A stretch of DNA of 18,776 bases from DATFWK01 sp035259345 (GCA_035259345.1 DATFWK010000182.1:1-18776), one strand, 5' to 3'. Shown: positions 7,801 to 15,021, counted from the first letter of the stretch. Program-made: numbers and translations. The notes: generated by a model from the sequence alone, not told the origin.

Positions 7801-8957
7801 GCCTGGGGCTCCCACCCTGGTTGGGTGATGGGGCGGCGGGCGAGCGTCTGGAAGCGGGTGTACGAGGGCTTCTTTGTCCCGTCCGCCCTGAGCAGCCCGC
7901 CCGTCCAGAAGGGGTTGTCCTGCAGGTTGAACCACACGACGAGCTGTACCCGCGGATTGCGCGCCGCCACCGTGTAGGTCTGGGTGAGCCACGCCGCCTG
8001 CTGCTTCTCGGTCACGAAGTAACGGTGGAAGCGGTTGTAGGAGGTGTGGTAGCTCGTCTCGGTCACGTAGATCGGCATCTTGCCCGACGGGTGCAGCCGG
8101 TCCACCGTGCGCATGAGCTTGGGGAGGCTGTTCCAGGCGGGGAAGGCCACCGCGCGCGCGGGCGGCCCGATCGGGTAGAGGTGCTGGCCCCAAACGTCGA
8201 GCGGGGCCCGGCCGGAGCCGAGGTGCGACCTCAGCAGCGCCGCGAACTGGAGCGTGCCGACGCTCGAGTCCTGGCCCGAGGCGCAGGCCCCGCGGGACTG
8301 GGTGCCGACCGGGCCGGCCTCACCGCCGATGACGATCGCGCGCTTGTTCGCGGCCTTGATCCGGGCGTAGGCCTGCCGCAGGAGGTCGCCGTAGGTGGTC
8401 GGCGACACCGGCACCCAGGCGCCGTCCGTGCGCTGCCGGCACTGCGGCGAGTAGAACTGCGCGATGTTCGGCTCGTTCCAGACGCCGATGCGACGCACCT
8501 CGGGCAGCGGCTGCTGCGCGCCCTTCGGCGTGAATTGCCCGTTGTAGCGGCGCGCCAGCGCGCCGGCGAAGGCCGCGGCGTCCGCCGGCGGCGGGGCCGC
8601 GTTGGCCGCGCCGCCCGGCGTCGCCCACGCGGGCGTGCCGTAGAAGGTGGCGACGGCCTGGATCCCCCGTGCCTGGAGGTCCTTGAGGACCGTGTCGTAG
8701 ATGCCCCAGTCGTACGCGGGGTCATTCGGGTCGGTCGGGCTCGCCGGGCGCTGCTTGGCGACGTCGTTCCAGTGGATGTCGACGCGGGTCCACCGCGTTC
8801 CGGTCGCGGCCAGCACCTGGACGCGCTTCGCCATGTCGGCCGGCTGGATCGTGTGGATCTTGTCGTCCTGGATGGCGACGACCGGCCTGGCCTCGGCCAC
8901 GCCCGCGATCGCCAGCACCGCGACCACCGCGGCGAGCGCGACGAGCGCGCGCCTCAT
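7797..8957 (-). CDS. Secreted clan GH-A glycoside hydrolase (GH39/PslG-like)
   Basis: 386 residues from ATG 8957, which overlaps the preceding TGA (ATGA). A signal peptide is clear: MRRALVALAAVVAVLAIAGV then AEA-RP, cleavage near residue 23. The mature part reads as a TIM barrel: TRWTRVDIHWNDV (54-66), IQAVATFYGTPAWA (99-112) and IGVWNEPNI (157-165), whose E162 is the expected acid/base. VWGQHLYP (255-262) follows, then MPIYVTETSYHT (294-305), whose E300 is the expected nucleophile, and VVWFNLQDNP (340-349). The Asn-Glu-Pro and strand-7 Glu pattern defines retaining clan-A enzymes. Secreted endo-glycosidases of this kind (PslG in Pseudomonas is the best known) occur in exopolysaccharide operons and trim or help release the polymer. 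Family assignment (GH39 versus GH5 or an unclassified family) is uncertain. Confidence 0.82.
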   Translation of the reverse strand: MRRALVALAAVVAVLAIAGVAEARPVVAIQDDKIHTIQPADMAKRVQVLAATGTRWTRVDIHWNDVAKQRPASPTDPNDPAYDWGIYDTVLKDLQARGIQAVATFYGTPAWATPGGAANAAPPPADAAAFAGALARRYNGQFTPKGAQQPLPEVRRIGVWNEPNIAQFYSPQCRQRTDGAWVPVSPTTYGDLLRQAYARIKAANKRAIVIGGEAGPVGTQSRGACASGQDSSVGTLQFAALLRSHLGSGRAPLDVWGQHLYPIGPPARAVAFPAWNSLPKLMRTVDRLHPSGKMPIYVTETSYHTSYNRFHRYFVTEKQQAAWLTQTYTVAARNPRVQLVVWFNLQDNPFWTGGLLRADGTKKPSYTRFQTLARRPITQPGWEPQA

Positions 8958-10030
8958 GCCGCGGGCACCGGGAGCAGGCTGATCGCCGTCTTCTGACGCC
9001 GGTTCACCACGCGCCGGTCGAACACGGCCACCCGCTGCCCGTCCGTGGCGAGCGCGACGACCGGGCCCTTCGCCCGCATGAGCCCCTTCGGTGCGCGGCC
9101 GGGCGCCGTGAAGATCACGTTCCGCCCGTCGACGAAGGTGACGGCCCCGCCGCCCACGGCCACGGCCGGCGGCGGCTTGCGGAAGGTCCAGATGACCGTG
9201 CGCTGGAGGGACGGCAGGTCGTAGCGCGCGAGCTCGAGGCCGTCGGGCGCCTTGGCGAGGGCGACGAAGGTCGTCCCGCCGGCCCAGACGCCGAGCACGC
9301 GCCCCGGCTGCGCGAGGGCCTGGACGCCGCTCAGCCCGGTCGGCCCCGGCGCCCCGACCGAGACCTGGGGCGGCCCGGGCCGGTCGGCCCACGCGACCAG
9401 CCCCGTGCCGATCGCTGCGAGGCCGCGCACCGGCTTGCCGGGGAATGCGAACTTGGTGGTGACGTAGTCCGCCGCCTGCGTCGGCGTCGGGCCGACGACG
9501 TTCACGCTCGTCAGCTCGAAGCCGGCCTCGGCGTCGCCGACGAGGAAGCGCGTCGCCGCGCCGTCGGTCCCGACCGCGATCGTCTGCGGGGCGTCCGGAC
9601 GGCTGTCGCTCTCGAGCACCACCTCGTCGCCCTTGGGGTCGCAGCACCAGATGACCGGCGGCGCGAACCCCTTGCCCGTCGCCGCGAGGGTGAAGGCGCC
9701 CCCTGCGCCGCCGCTCAGCATGCCGGCGGTGGTCCGCCCGGCGCTCGTGCGGATCGTGATCGGCGTCTCGCGCACGCCGGTGAAGAGGCTCAGCGCCGGT
9801 TGGATCGGCAGGCGCCACGCCTCCGTGCGGTAGACCGTGTACCCCTTCGCCGGCGCCGCCGCGGAGCGCAGGTACACGAGGTTGTCGCCGGAGAGCGCCG
9901 CCGCGACGGACGGCCAGCCGTCGAGCGTGCGCAGCTCGTCGGCCCTGGCTGCGGGCGCGATCGCCGCGAGGCACGCCGCGCCGAGCACGAGCGCCGTTGC
10001 CGAGCGTGTGGGCCGCCTGCCTCCCCTCAC
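8954..10030 (-). CDS. Secreted protein of unknown function, probably beta-propeller-like
   Basis: 358 residues from GTG 10030, which overlaps the TGA of the LLM gene (GTGA). The N-terminus VRGGRRPTRS followed by a hydrophobic stretch and ARA-DEL gives a signal peptide with cleavage near residue 30. The rest is beta-rich and contains recurring short units in which a Gly/Asp turn leads into hydrophobic strands: SGDNLVYLRS, GTGLVAWADRPG, AGGTTFVALAK, GGGAVTFVDGRNVIFTAPG and DGQRVAVFDRRVV. This spacing resembles degenerate propeller blades. An adjacent Cys pair (VIWCCDPKGDE, 127-136) is unusual. No catalytic motif is recognised and I cannot name a family. It is encoded just before the secreted glycoside hydrolase and probably works outside the membrane with it. 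Confidence 0.7.
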   Translation of the reverse strand: MRGGRRPTRSATALVLGAACLAAIAPAARADELRTLDGWPSVAAALSGDNLVYLRSAAAPAKGYTVYRTEAWRLPIQPALSLFTGVRETPITIRTSAGRTTAGMLSGGAGGAFTLAATGKGFAPPVIWCCDPKGDEVVLESDSRPDAPQTIAVGTDGAATRFLVGDAEAGFELTSVNVVGPTPTQAADYVTTKFAFPGKPVRGLAAIGTGLVAWADRPGPPQVSVGAPGPTGLSGVQALAQPGRVLGVWAGGTTFVALAKAPDGLELARYDLPSLQRTVIWTFRKPPPAVAVGGGAVTFVDGRNVIFTAPGRAPKGLMRAKGPVVALATDGQRVAVFDRRVVNRRQKTAISLLPVPAA

Positions 10031-11223
10031 CGGGCGTCCGACCCGGATCCCGCGGCCGCCGCCGTGCGGCCGCGCGTGCGCAGCCCGGCGACGAGGTCGC
10101 CGAGCAGGGAATCGCTTGCCGCGGCGCGCTCCGGCGCCGCCAGGGGCGTCATGTTGGTGAGCTGGACGTGCCGGGCCCCTGCGGCGACGAACCGCTCCAC
10201 CTGCTCGGCCACCTGGTCGGGCGTCCCGTGCAGCACGGAGTCCCGCACCACCTCCGGCGGGACGCGCTCGGCGAGCGCCAGGGCGGACGCGCGGTCGTAC
10301 TCGGTGGGAAGGAAGGTCGTGAGGCCGAACGCGCCGGCCCCGAGCGGGTGGGCCGCTCCGCGGGCCTCGAAGGCCTCCGCGGGGCGGGTCAGCGCGATGA
10401 ACCGCATGAGGAGCGACCGGTCGATGATCTCGGCGGCCTCCTCGGAGCGCTCGGCCAGCACGACGCGCGCATAGAGGCCGGGCGTGACCGCGTCCTCCGC
10501 CCGCCCTTCCGCGGCCGCGGCCGTCCGCACCGCGGCCAGCATCTCGGCGTACGCGCTGGGGTCCGTCGCCAGCGGCAGCCAGCCGTCGGCCGTCCGGCCT
10601 GCGAGCGCGAGGCCGCGCGGGCGGTGCGCGGCGACCCAGATCGGGGGCGGCGCCGCGCCGAACGGGCGCAGGCCCATGGCCATGCCGCGGAGGCGGTAGA
10701 AATCGCCCTCGAAGTCCACGGGCTCGGCCGTCGAGAAGAGCAGCCGCATCACGCGGATCGCCTCCTCGAGCCGCGCGAGCGGCCGCCGGTTGGCCACGCC
10801 GATCGGCGCGAGGTTGAGCGCCTCCCCCGTCCCCACGCCGAGGACGAAGCGGCCCTCGGTGACGTGGTCGAGGGTCAGTGCGGTCTGCGCGAGCAGGGCC
10901 GGGTGGCGCCGGACCACGTCGGTCACGCCCACGCCGAGGCCGATGCCCGTGGTCGCTCCCGCGGCGGCCGCGATGACCGGGAAGGGGTCGAACCACACGT
11001 GCGGGCTCGGCTGGGACGCTGCCTGCGGCACGAGGTCCGGCGTCCAGATCTCGTTCGGGAACCAGTGGAGGAAGTGGTCCACCCACCAGACGGCGTCGAA
11101 TCCCTGCTCCTCGCGCCGGGCTGCCGCCGCGACCGCCGCCTGGGCCGGCGGGCGCACCACGCCCAATGCGGAGAGCTCGAGGCGCGGGGCTCGCTGCATC
11201 GCGGGCAAGGGTAACCGAGCCAT
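10027..11223 (-). CDS. LLM-class (F420-dependent type) flavin oxidoreductase
   Basis: 398 residues from ATG 11223, preceded by GAGG four bases away. An internal ATG at 11199 (MQRAPRLELSALGV) lacks such a site but would match the usual family N-terminus. The luciferase-like TIM-barrel pattern is clear: EEQGFDAVWWVDHF, a block of small residues (TGIGLGVGVTDVVRRHPALLAQTALTLDHVTEGRFVLGVGTGE), RLEEAIRVMRLLF, PPPIWVAAHRPRGLALAGRTADGWL and a C-terminal GTPDQVAEQVERFVAAGARHVQL. Together these resemble F420-dependent glucose-6-phosphate dehydrogenase and methylene-H4MPT or phthiodiolone reductase relatives. Such enzymes move hydride between F420H2 (or FMN) and a substrate that cannot be predicted here. 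The coupling of this cytoplasmic redox enzyme by a 4-base overlap to a secreted protein gene is odd. Confidence 0.88.
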   Translation of the reverse strand: MARLPLPAMQRAPRLELSALGVVRPPAQAAVAAAARREEQGFDAVWWVDHFLHWFPNEIWTPDLVPQAASQPSPHVWFDPFPVIAAAAGATTGIGLGVGVTDVVRRHPALLAQTALTLDHVTEGRFVLGVGTGEALNLAPIGVANRRPLARLEEAIRVMRLLFSTAEPVDFEGDFYRLRGMAMGLRPFGAAPPPIWVAAHRPRGLALAGRTADGWLPLATDPSAYAEMLAAVRTAAAAEGRAEDAVTPGLYARVVLAERSEEAAEIIDRSLLMRFIALTRPAEAFEARGAAHPLGAGAFGLTTFLPTEYDRASALALAERVPPEVVRDSVLHGTPDQVAEQVERFVAAGARHVQLTNMTPLAAPERAAASDSLLGDLVAGLRTRGRTAAAAGSGSDAR

Positions 11224-11284
11224 CCTGCCTCACAAACCGAAGACGGCCGGGCGCCGGGTGAGGATCCTGCAAGCTTTCTGTGAG

Positions 11285-11304
11285 CACGGGCCGGCCGGCC
11301 CGTG
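11285..11304 (-). terminator. 20-bp perfect palindrome after mogA (candidate terminator)
   Basis: The half-site CACGGGCCGG is followed directly by its exact reverse complement, and the palindrome ends one base from the mogA stop codon (11305-11307). Transcribed leftward it can fold into an 8-bp G+C-rich stem with a 4-base loop. No T-run follows, so if it terminates it does so as a U-less hairpin of the kind proposed for actinobacteria. It also lies about 60 bases before the LLM start, so it could instead be an operator. Bases 11224-11284 include a relatively AT-rich patch (AGAAAGCTTGCAGGAT reading leftward) that may hold the LLM promoter, but no box is convincing. Confidence 0.5.
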
Positions 11305-11769
11305 TCAGTGGTCCCCTCCCGCCAGTTGCGCGGCCGCGTGGGCCACGACCGGGGCGATCACCTCCCAGCCGTCCGCCGCGCCGCCCGGAGAGCCCGGGAG
11401 GTTGACGATCAGGGTGCGCCGGGCGACGCCGGCGACCGCGCGGGAGAGCATCGCGTGGGGCGTCGCGGCCAGCGAGGCGGCCCGGACGGCCTCGGCCACG
11501 CCCGGGAGCAGCCGGTCGCAGGCCCGGGTCGTGGCCTCCGGGGTGCGGTCGCGTGGGCCGATCCCGGTGCCGCCGCTGGTGAGGACCAGGTCGACGCCCT
11601 CGCCTGCCAGTGCGAGCAGCAGCGCGGTGAGGCGCTCCGGGTCGTCCGGCACCACCTCGCGCCGCACAACCTCGTGGCCGGCCTCGGTCACCAGCTCGGT
11701 CAGGCGCGGCCCGGAGGCGTCGGGGCGCTCGCCGCGCGCGGAGCGGTCCGACACCGTGACCACTGCCAC
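11305..11769 (-). CDS. mog: MogA/MoaB-family molybdopterin adenylyltransferase
   Basis: 154 residues from GTG 11769 (VAVVTVSDRSARGERPD matches the family N-terminus). The family acts in molybdenum-cofactor synthesis: MogA adenylylates molybdopterin with ATP before MoeA inserts molybdate. Motifs are LVLTSGGTGIGPRDRTPEAT (61-80) with the conserved Asp at 74, and TLIVNLPGSPGGA (119-131). The protein is a single small domain like E. coli MoaB or the MogA core. MoaB homologues are often annotated without proven function, so mog versus moaB is not settled. The gene starts two bases after moaC. A strong AAGGAGG (11795-11789) lies inside the moaC end, but 19 bases from this start, which is longer than optimal. 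Confidence 0.9.
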   Translation of the reverse strand: MAVVTVSDRSARGERPDASGPRLTELVTEAGHEVVRREVVPDDPERLTALLLALAGEGVDLVLTSGGTGIGPRDRTPEATTRACDRLLPGVAEAVRAASLAATPHAMLSRAVAGVARRTLIVNLPGSPGGAADGWEVIAPVVAHAAAQLAGGDH

Positions 11770-11771
11770 GG

Positions 11772-12251
11772 TCAGCCCGACGGCAGGTCCTCCTTAGTCT
11801 TCTCGACCAGGCGGACGGAGGCGATCTCGACCCCGCGGTCGACGCCCTTGACCATGTCGTAGACGGCGAGGGCCGCCACCGCGGCGGCCGTCAGCGCCTC
11901 CATCTCGACGCCGGTGCGCGCGGACGTCTGGACCGTCGCCTCGACGCGGACCGTGCCGGGCTCCGGGCCGACGGTGACCTCGACGGCGGCCCGGTCGAGC
12001 GGGAGCGGATGGCAGAGGGGGATGAGCTCGCTCGTGCGCTTCGCGGCCATGATGCCGGCCACGCGCGCCACGGCCGCCGCGTCGCCCTTCGGCAGGCGGC
12101 CCTCCGCGAGCGCCCCGGCCGCCGCCGCCGACATCCGTACCGTCGCCTCGGCGACGGCCCGCCGGGCCTGCACGGGCTTGTGCCCGACGTCCACCATGCG
12201 GGCATGCCCGCGCTCGTCGAGGTGGGTCAGCTCCGGGGGCGGCTCGCTCAC
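11772..12251 (-). CDS. moaC: Cyclic pyranopterin monophosphate synthase MoaC
   Basis: 159 residues from GTG 12251, which overlaps the otsA TGA (GTGA). MoaC converts 3',8-cyclo-7,8-dihydro-GTP, made by MoaA, into cyclic pyranopterin monophosphate, the first stable molybdenum-cofactor intermediate. Conserved blocks are all present: ARMVDVGHKPVQARRAVAEA (17-36), LPKGDAAAVARVAGIMAAKRTSELIPLCHPLPL (53-85), and GVEMEALTAAAVAALAVYDMVKGVDRG (114-140). The catalytic set appears intact by comparison with E. coli: K55, H81, D132 and K135. Length is normal. moaA is not in this window. It is joined to mogA and, unusually, sits directly behind a trehalose gene pair. Confidence 0.96.
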   Translation of the reverse strand: MSEPPPELTHLDERGHARMVDVGHKPVQARRAVAEATVRMSAAAAGALAEGRLPKGDAAAVARVAGIMAAKRTSELIPLCHPLPLDRAAVEVTVGPEPGTVRVEATVQTSARTGVEMEALTAAAVAALAVYDMVKGVDRGVEIASVRLVEKTKEDLPSG

Positions 12252-13738
12252 TGCCGCGCGCGGGCGCGCCGGCGCCGGTCGGCCGCCTGCTTCTCCGCGA
12301 TGTCGGCCTGCTGCGCTGTGAGCCACTTCTCGACGTCGTTCTCGCGGACGATGCGCTCGATGTGCTCCGCGCGGCTCGCGCGCTCCTCCTGGCTCATCGA
12401 CAGCGCGTGGAAGAGCGCCTCCGCCTGGGCCTCGATGTCGAACGGGTTCACGGAGATCGCGAACGAGCCGAGCTCCTCGTGGGCCCCCGTGTTCTCGGAC
12501 AGGATCAGGACACCCGCGCGCTCGTTCACGACCGGGGCCTCCTTCGCGATCAGGTTCATCCCGTCGAAGATCGAGTTCACCATCAGCACGTCGTAGTGCT
12601 TGTACATCGCGACCGCCCGATGGAGGTTGCTCTCGAAGCGGAGGTCGATCGGCATCCAGTCCGTGTTGCCGTGCTTCGTGTTGATGAGGCTGGCGATCTC
12701 GCGGATCCTGTTGATGTACTCGACGTACTCGTCGACGTCCTGGCGCGACGGCTGGAGCATGGCAAGGAACGTGATCTGCTCCGCGAACTCCGGATGGCGG
12801 TCGAGGAAGACGTCGAACGCCTTGAAGCCCCGCAGGATGTTCTTCGAGAGGTCCGTGCGGTCGATGCGGATGATCATGTGGCGCCGGCGGCGGCGGAGGA
12901 TCTGCTCCTCGATCGCCGCGACCTCCGGCGTGCGCGCCAGCTGCTCGAACGCCGGGGCGTTGATCGAGATCGGGTAGGCCCGCACCCAGACCTCGCGGCC
13001 CTCCCAGCGCACGGTCCGCCGCTCGTAGTCGACCCGGACGTCCAGCAGCTCCTCGCACGAGAGCAGGAAGTTGCGCGCGTACTTGCGGGTGTGGAAGGCG
13101 ACGATGTCGTTGGCCAGCAGGCCCCGGATGATCGCCTCGCGCACGTGCGGGGGCAGCAGGCGCCAGTAGTCCGGCTGCGGCCACGGGATGTGCACGAAGA
13201 AGTGCAGGAACGCCTGCGGCCGAGCCTCCCGGATGCCGAGCGGCGCCGTGTAGAGGTGGTAGTCGTGCAGCATCACGAGCGCGTCCGGCGAGTCCGTCAG
13301 CTCGTCGATCACCGCGTCGGCGAACGCCCGGTTCGCCGCGAGGTACCCCCACTCCCACGCCTCGAGCTCCTCCTGCCGCACGTCCGGCGCGTTGGAGAGG
13401 TCCCAGAGGTAGTGCTGGATGAACCACAGCATGGGGTTTGCGATGACGTTGTAGTAGGCGTGGTAGGTCTCGGCGTCGAGCACGACGAAGCGCCCCCGCG
13501 TGTCCACGCCCACGCCCGGGAGCGGGAAGGAGCCGCCCTCGGCCTCGGCTTCCACGGCGGCGTCCTCCGGCGTGATCGCCGCCGCGATCCAGAGCGCCGG
13601 GGTGTGCTCGATGAGCCCGGAGAGCGCGCTCACGAGGCCGCCGTCGCCGCGGCGCATCGTGCGGGGGCGCCTCCCGCGGCGCTCGAATGTCGCCGGGCCG
13701 CGGTTGGAGACGAGGATGAGGCGGCCCGTGTCGCCCAT
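12248..13738 (-). CDS. otsA: GT20 trehalose-6-phosphate synthase-like glycosyltransferase (divergent)
   Basis: 496 residues from ATG 13738, which shares one base with the treT stop (TGATG). OtsA transfers glucose from UDP-glucose to glucose-6-phosphate. The GT20 skeleton is clear: LILVSNRGP (7-15), GDGGLVSAL (31-39), YYNVIANPMLWFIQHYL (95-111), LHDYHL (157-162), FFVHIPWPQPDYW (180-192), RIDRTDLSKNILRGF (291-305) and FDGMNLIAKE (391-400). Against E. coli OtsA recalled from memory, the residues matching R9, D130, H154, R262, K267, D361 and E369 are kept. The position of R300, a phosphate contact for glucose-6-phosphate, is isoleucine (I342, in DEYVEYINRI), and the W40 region reads ALWIAAAIT rather than LWFGWSG. 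The acceptor may therefore differ from glucose-6-phosphate. No otsB phosphatase is present. The C-terminus is Arg-rich. Confidence 0.85.
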   Translation of the reverse strand: MGDTGRLILVSNRGPATFERRGRRPRTMRRGDGGLVSALSGLIEHTPALWIAAAITPEDAAVEAEAEGGSFPLPGVGVDTRGRFVVLDAETYHAYYNVIANPMLWFIQHYLWDLSNAPDVRQEELEAWEWGYLAANRAFADAVIDELTDSPDALVMLHDYHLYTAPLGIREARPQAFLHFFVHIPWPQPDYWRLLPPHVREAIIRGLLANDIVAFHTRKYARNFLLSCEELLDVRVDYERRTVRWEGREVWVRAYPISINAPAFEQLARTPEVAAIEEQILRRRRRHMIIRIDRTDLSKNILRGFKAFDVFLDRHPEFAEQITFLAMLQPSRQDVDEYVEYINRIREIASLINTKHGNTDWMPIDLRFESNLHRAVAMYKHYDVLMVNSIFDGMNLIAKEAPVVNERAGVLILSENTGAHEELGSFAISVNPFDIEAQAEALFHALSMSQEERASRAEHIERIVRENDVEKWLTAQQADIAEKQAADRRRRARARQ

Positions 13739-14973
13739 CAGGTCTCGCGCAGCCGGTTGAAGATGCCGAGCCAGTCGCGCAGGAGGCGCGGGGTGAGGAA
13801 GGCGTGGCGGACGTGCCGGCGCCCGCGGCGGCCGCGCTCGCGGGCCTCGTCCGGCTGGTCGAGCGCCTGGATGCAGGCGGCAGCGGCCTCCTCCGGCGAC
13901 TCGACGAGCCAGCCGGTCTCGCCGTCGACGATCTGGAGCGGGATGCCGCCCACGCGCCCGGCGACGGTGGGCCGCCCCTTCCAGAGCGCCTCTGTGACGG
14001 TCAGCCCGAAGCCCTCGCGGATCGACTTCTGGACCACCACGTCGGCGTGCGTCTGGAACGCGTTGACCTCCACGGATCCCACGTTGTTGAGGTTCGAGAG
14101 GATGAAGATGTCCGGGTCGTCGCCGGCGTACGCCATCGTCCGCTCAAAGTACTCGAAGCCCTCCGGATCGTCCGTCGCCATCGACCCGACCAGGGCCAGT
14201 TGGAGGCTGTCGAAGCGCTCGCGCACGATCCGGTACGCGTCGATCACGCCGAGCGGGTCCTTCCAGGGGTCGAAGCGCGAGACCTGGACCATGAGCGGGC
14301 GCTCCACGTCCAGGCCGAACTGGTCGACGATGTAGGCCGCGTCCTCCGGCAGCAGCGCCATGTTCTTCGGCGTCAGGGGGTCGATGGCCGGCGGCACCAC
14401 CACCGGGCTCGGCGCCCCCTTCGGCGGGATGTACTGCGCCATGTGGAACACCGAGCAGTCGTACCCGGTGATGTACGGCATGAGGAAGTCCAACGCGTCC
14501 TGGTTCGGCGTGGACAGGTCGATGTGGCAGCGCCAGACCCACTTCGCGTCCTCGATCGGCGCGGCCTCGCGCAGGCCCACCGGCTGGGGGTCGTGGACGA
14601 TCACGACGTCGTAAGGGTCGGCGAGCCCCCCGGCGTTGATCAGGTTGTACCGCTCGAACACCGCCTTCTCGTGCGCGTCGAGCGTTCCCGGCGCCCCCTG
14701 GAGGGCGTTGTGGAGCTTCTTCGTGACGTGGAAGAACTCGTCCCGGCCGTACATGACCTTCCAGTCCGCCTGCAGGCCGACGTCGTTCATGAGCGGCACG
14801 AGGCTCACGAGGATCTCTGCGACGCCGCCGCCGAAGCTCGTCGCGTTGACGTGCAGGACCCGCAGGCCCTCGAGCGGCGCGGCCAGCGCCCTGATCTCGC
14901 GCATGAGGTCCCGGGAGACGATGCTCGCGTAGTCGGCGAGCGACTTCCGTCCGACGTTGACCGAGCGAAGCAC
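13738..14973 (-). CDS. treT: Trehalose glycosyltransferring synthase TreT
   Basis: 411 residues from GTG 14973 with GAGGAG nine bases upstream. TreT is a GT4 enzyme that joins an NDP-glucose and free glucose into trehalose, reversibly, without a phosphorylated intermediate. Family blocks are nearly complete: LRVLHVNATSFGGGVAEIL (37-55), VVIVHDPQPVGL, WVWRCHIDLSTPN, PPAIDPLTPKNMAL, VQVSRFDPWKDPLGVIDAYR, and NVGSVEVNAFQTHADVVVQKSIREGFGLTVTEALWKGRPTVAGRVGGIP. The EX7E-type motif is within EGFGLTVTE. Length matches archaeal and bacterial TreT. It heads the run treT, otsA-like, moaC, mogA and has its own leader with a candidate -10 box and hairpin. Trehalose would serve as compatible solute or carbon store. 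Confidence 0.93.
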   Translation of the reverse strand: MLRSVNVGRKSLADYASIVSRDLMREIRALAAPLEGLRVLHVNATSFGGGVAEILVSLVPLMNDVGLQADWKVMYGRDEFFHVTKKLHNALQGAPGTLDAHEKAVFERYNLINAGGLADPYDVVIVHDPQPVGLREAAPIEDAKWVWRCHIDLSTPNQDALDFLMPYITGYDCSVFHMAQYIPPKGAPSPVVVPPAIDPLTPKNMALLPEDAAYIVDQFGLDVERPLMVQVSRFDPWKDPLGVIDAYRIVRERFDSLQLALVGSMATDDPEGFEYFERTMAYAGDDPDIFILSNLNNVGSVEVNAFQTHADVVVQKSIREGFGLTVTEALWKGRPTVAGRVGGIPLQIVDGETGWLVESPEEAAAACIQALDQPDEARERGRRGRRHVRHAFLTPRLLRDWLGIFNRLRET

Positions 14974-14982
14974 CGGACCGTT

Positions 14983-14988
14983 CTCCTC
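14983..14988 (-). promoter_or_regulatory. Ribosome binding site of treT
   Basis: GAGGAG reading leftward, nine bases before GTG 14973. It supports the GTG start, which is the first gene of the run. Most of the internal genes on this strand lack such a site and rely on stop/start overlaps. Confidence 0.7.
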
Positions 14989-14995
14989 GCGCCGT

Positions 14996-15011
14996 CCGGC
15001 TTCGCAGCCGG
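14996..15011 (-). promoter_or_regulatory. Leader hairpin of treT with GNRA loop
   Basis: Reading leftward the sequence is CCGGCT-GCGA-AGCCGG, a perfect 6-bp stem closed by a GCGA (GNRA-type) tetraloop. If the -10 box at 15022-15027 is real, the stem would begin within a few bases of the transcript 5' end, with the ribosome binding site just after it. A 5' hairpin in this place could stabilise the messenger or tune translation. There is no alternative pairing strong enough to call a riboswitch. Confidence 0.4.
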
Positions 15012-15021
15012 GATCGCGGCC

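Noticed and set aside
12362..14335. 657-codon plus-strand open frame across the trehalose genes
   Set aside because: It is antisense to otsA and treT, both strongly supported by family motifs. It has no domain and a biased Arg/Asp/Val composition.
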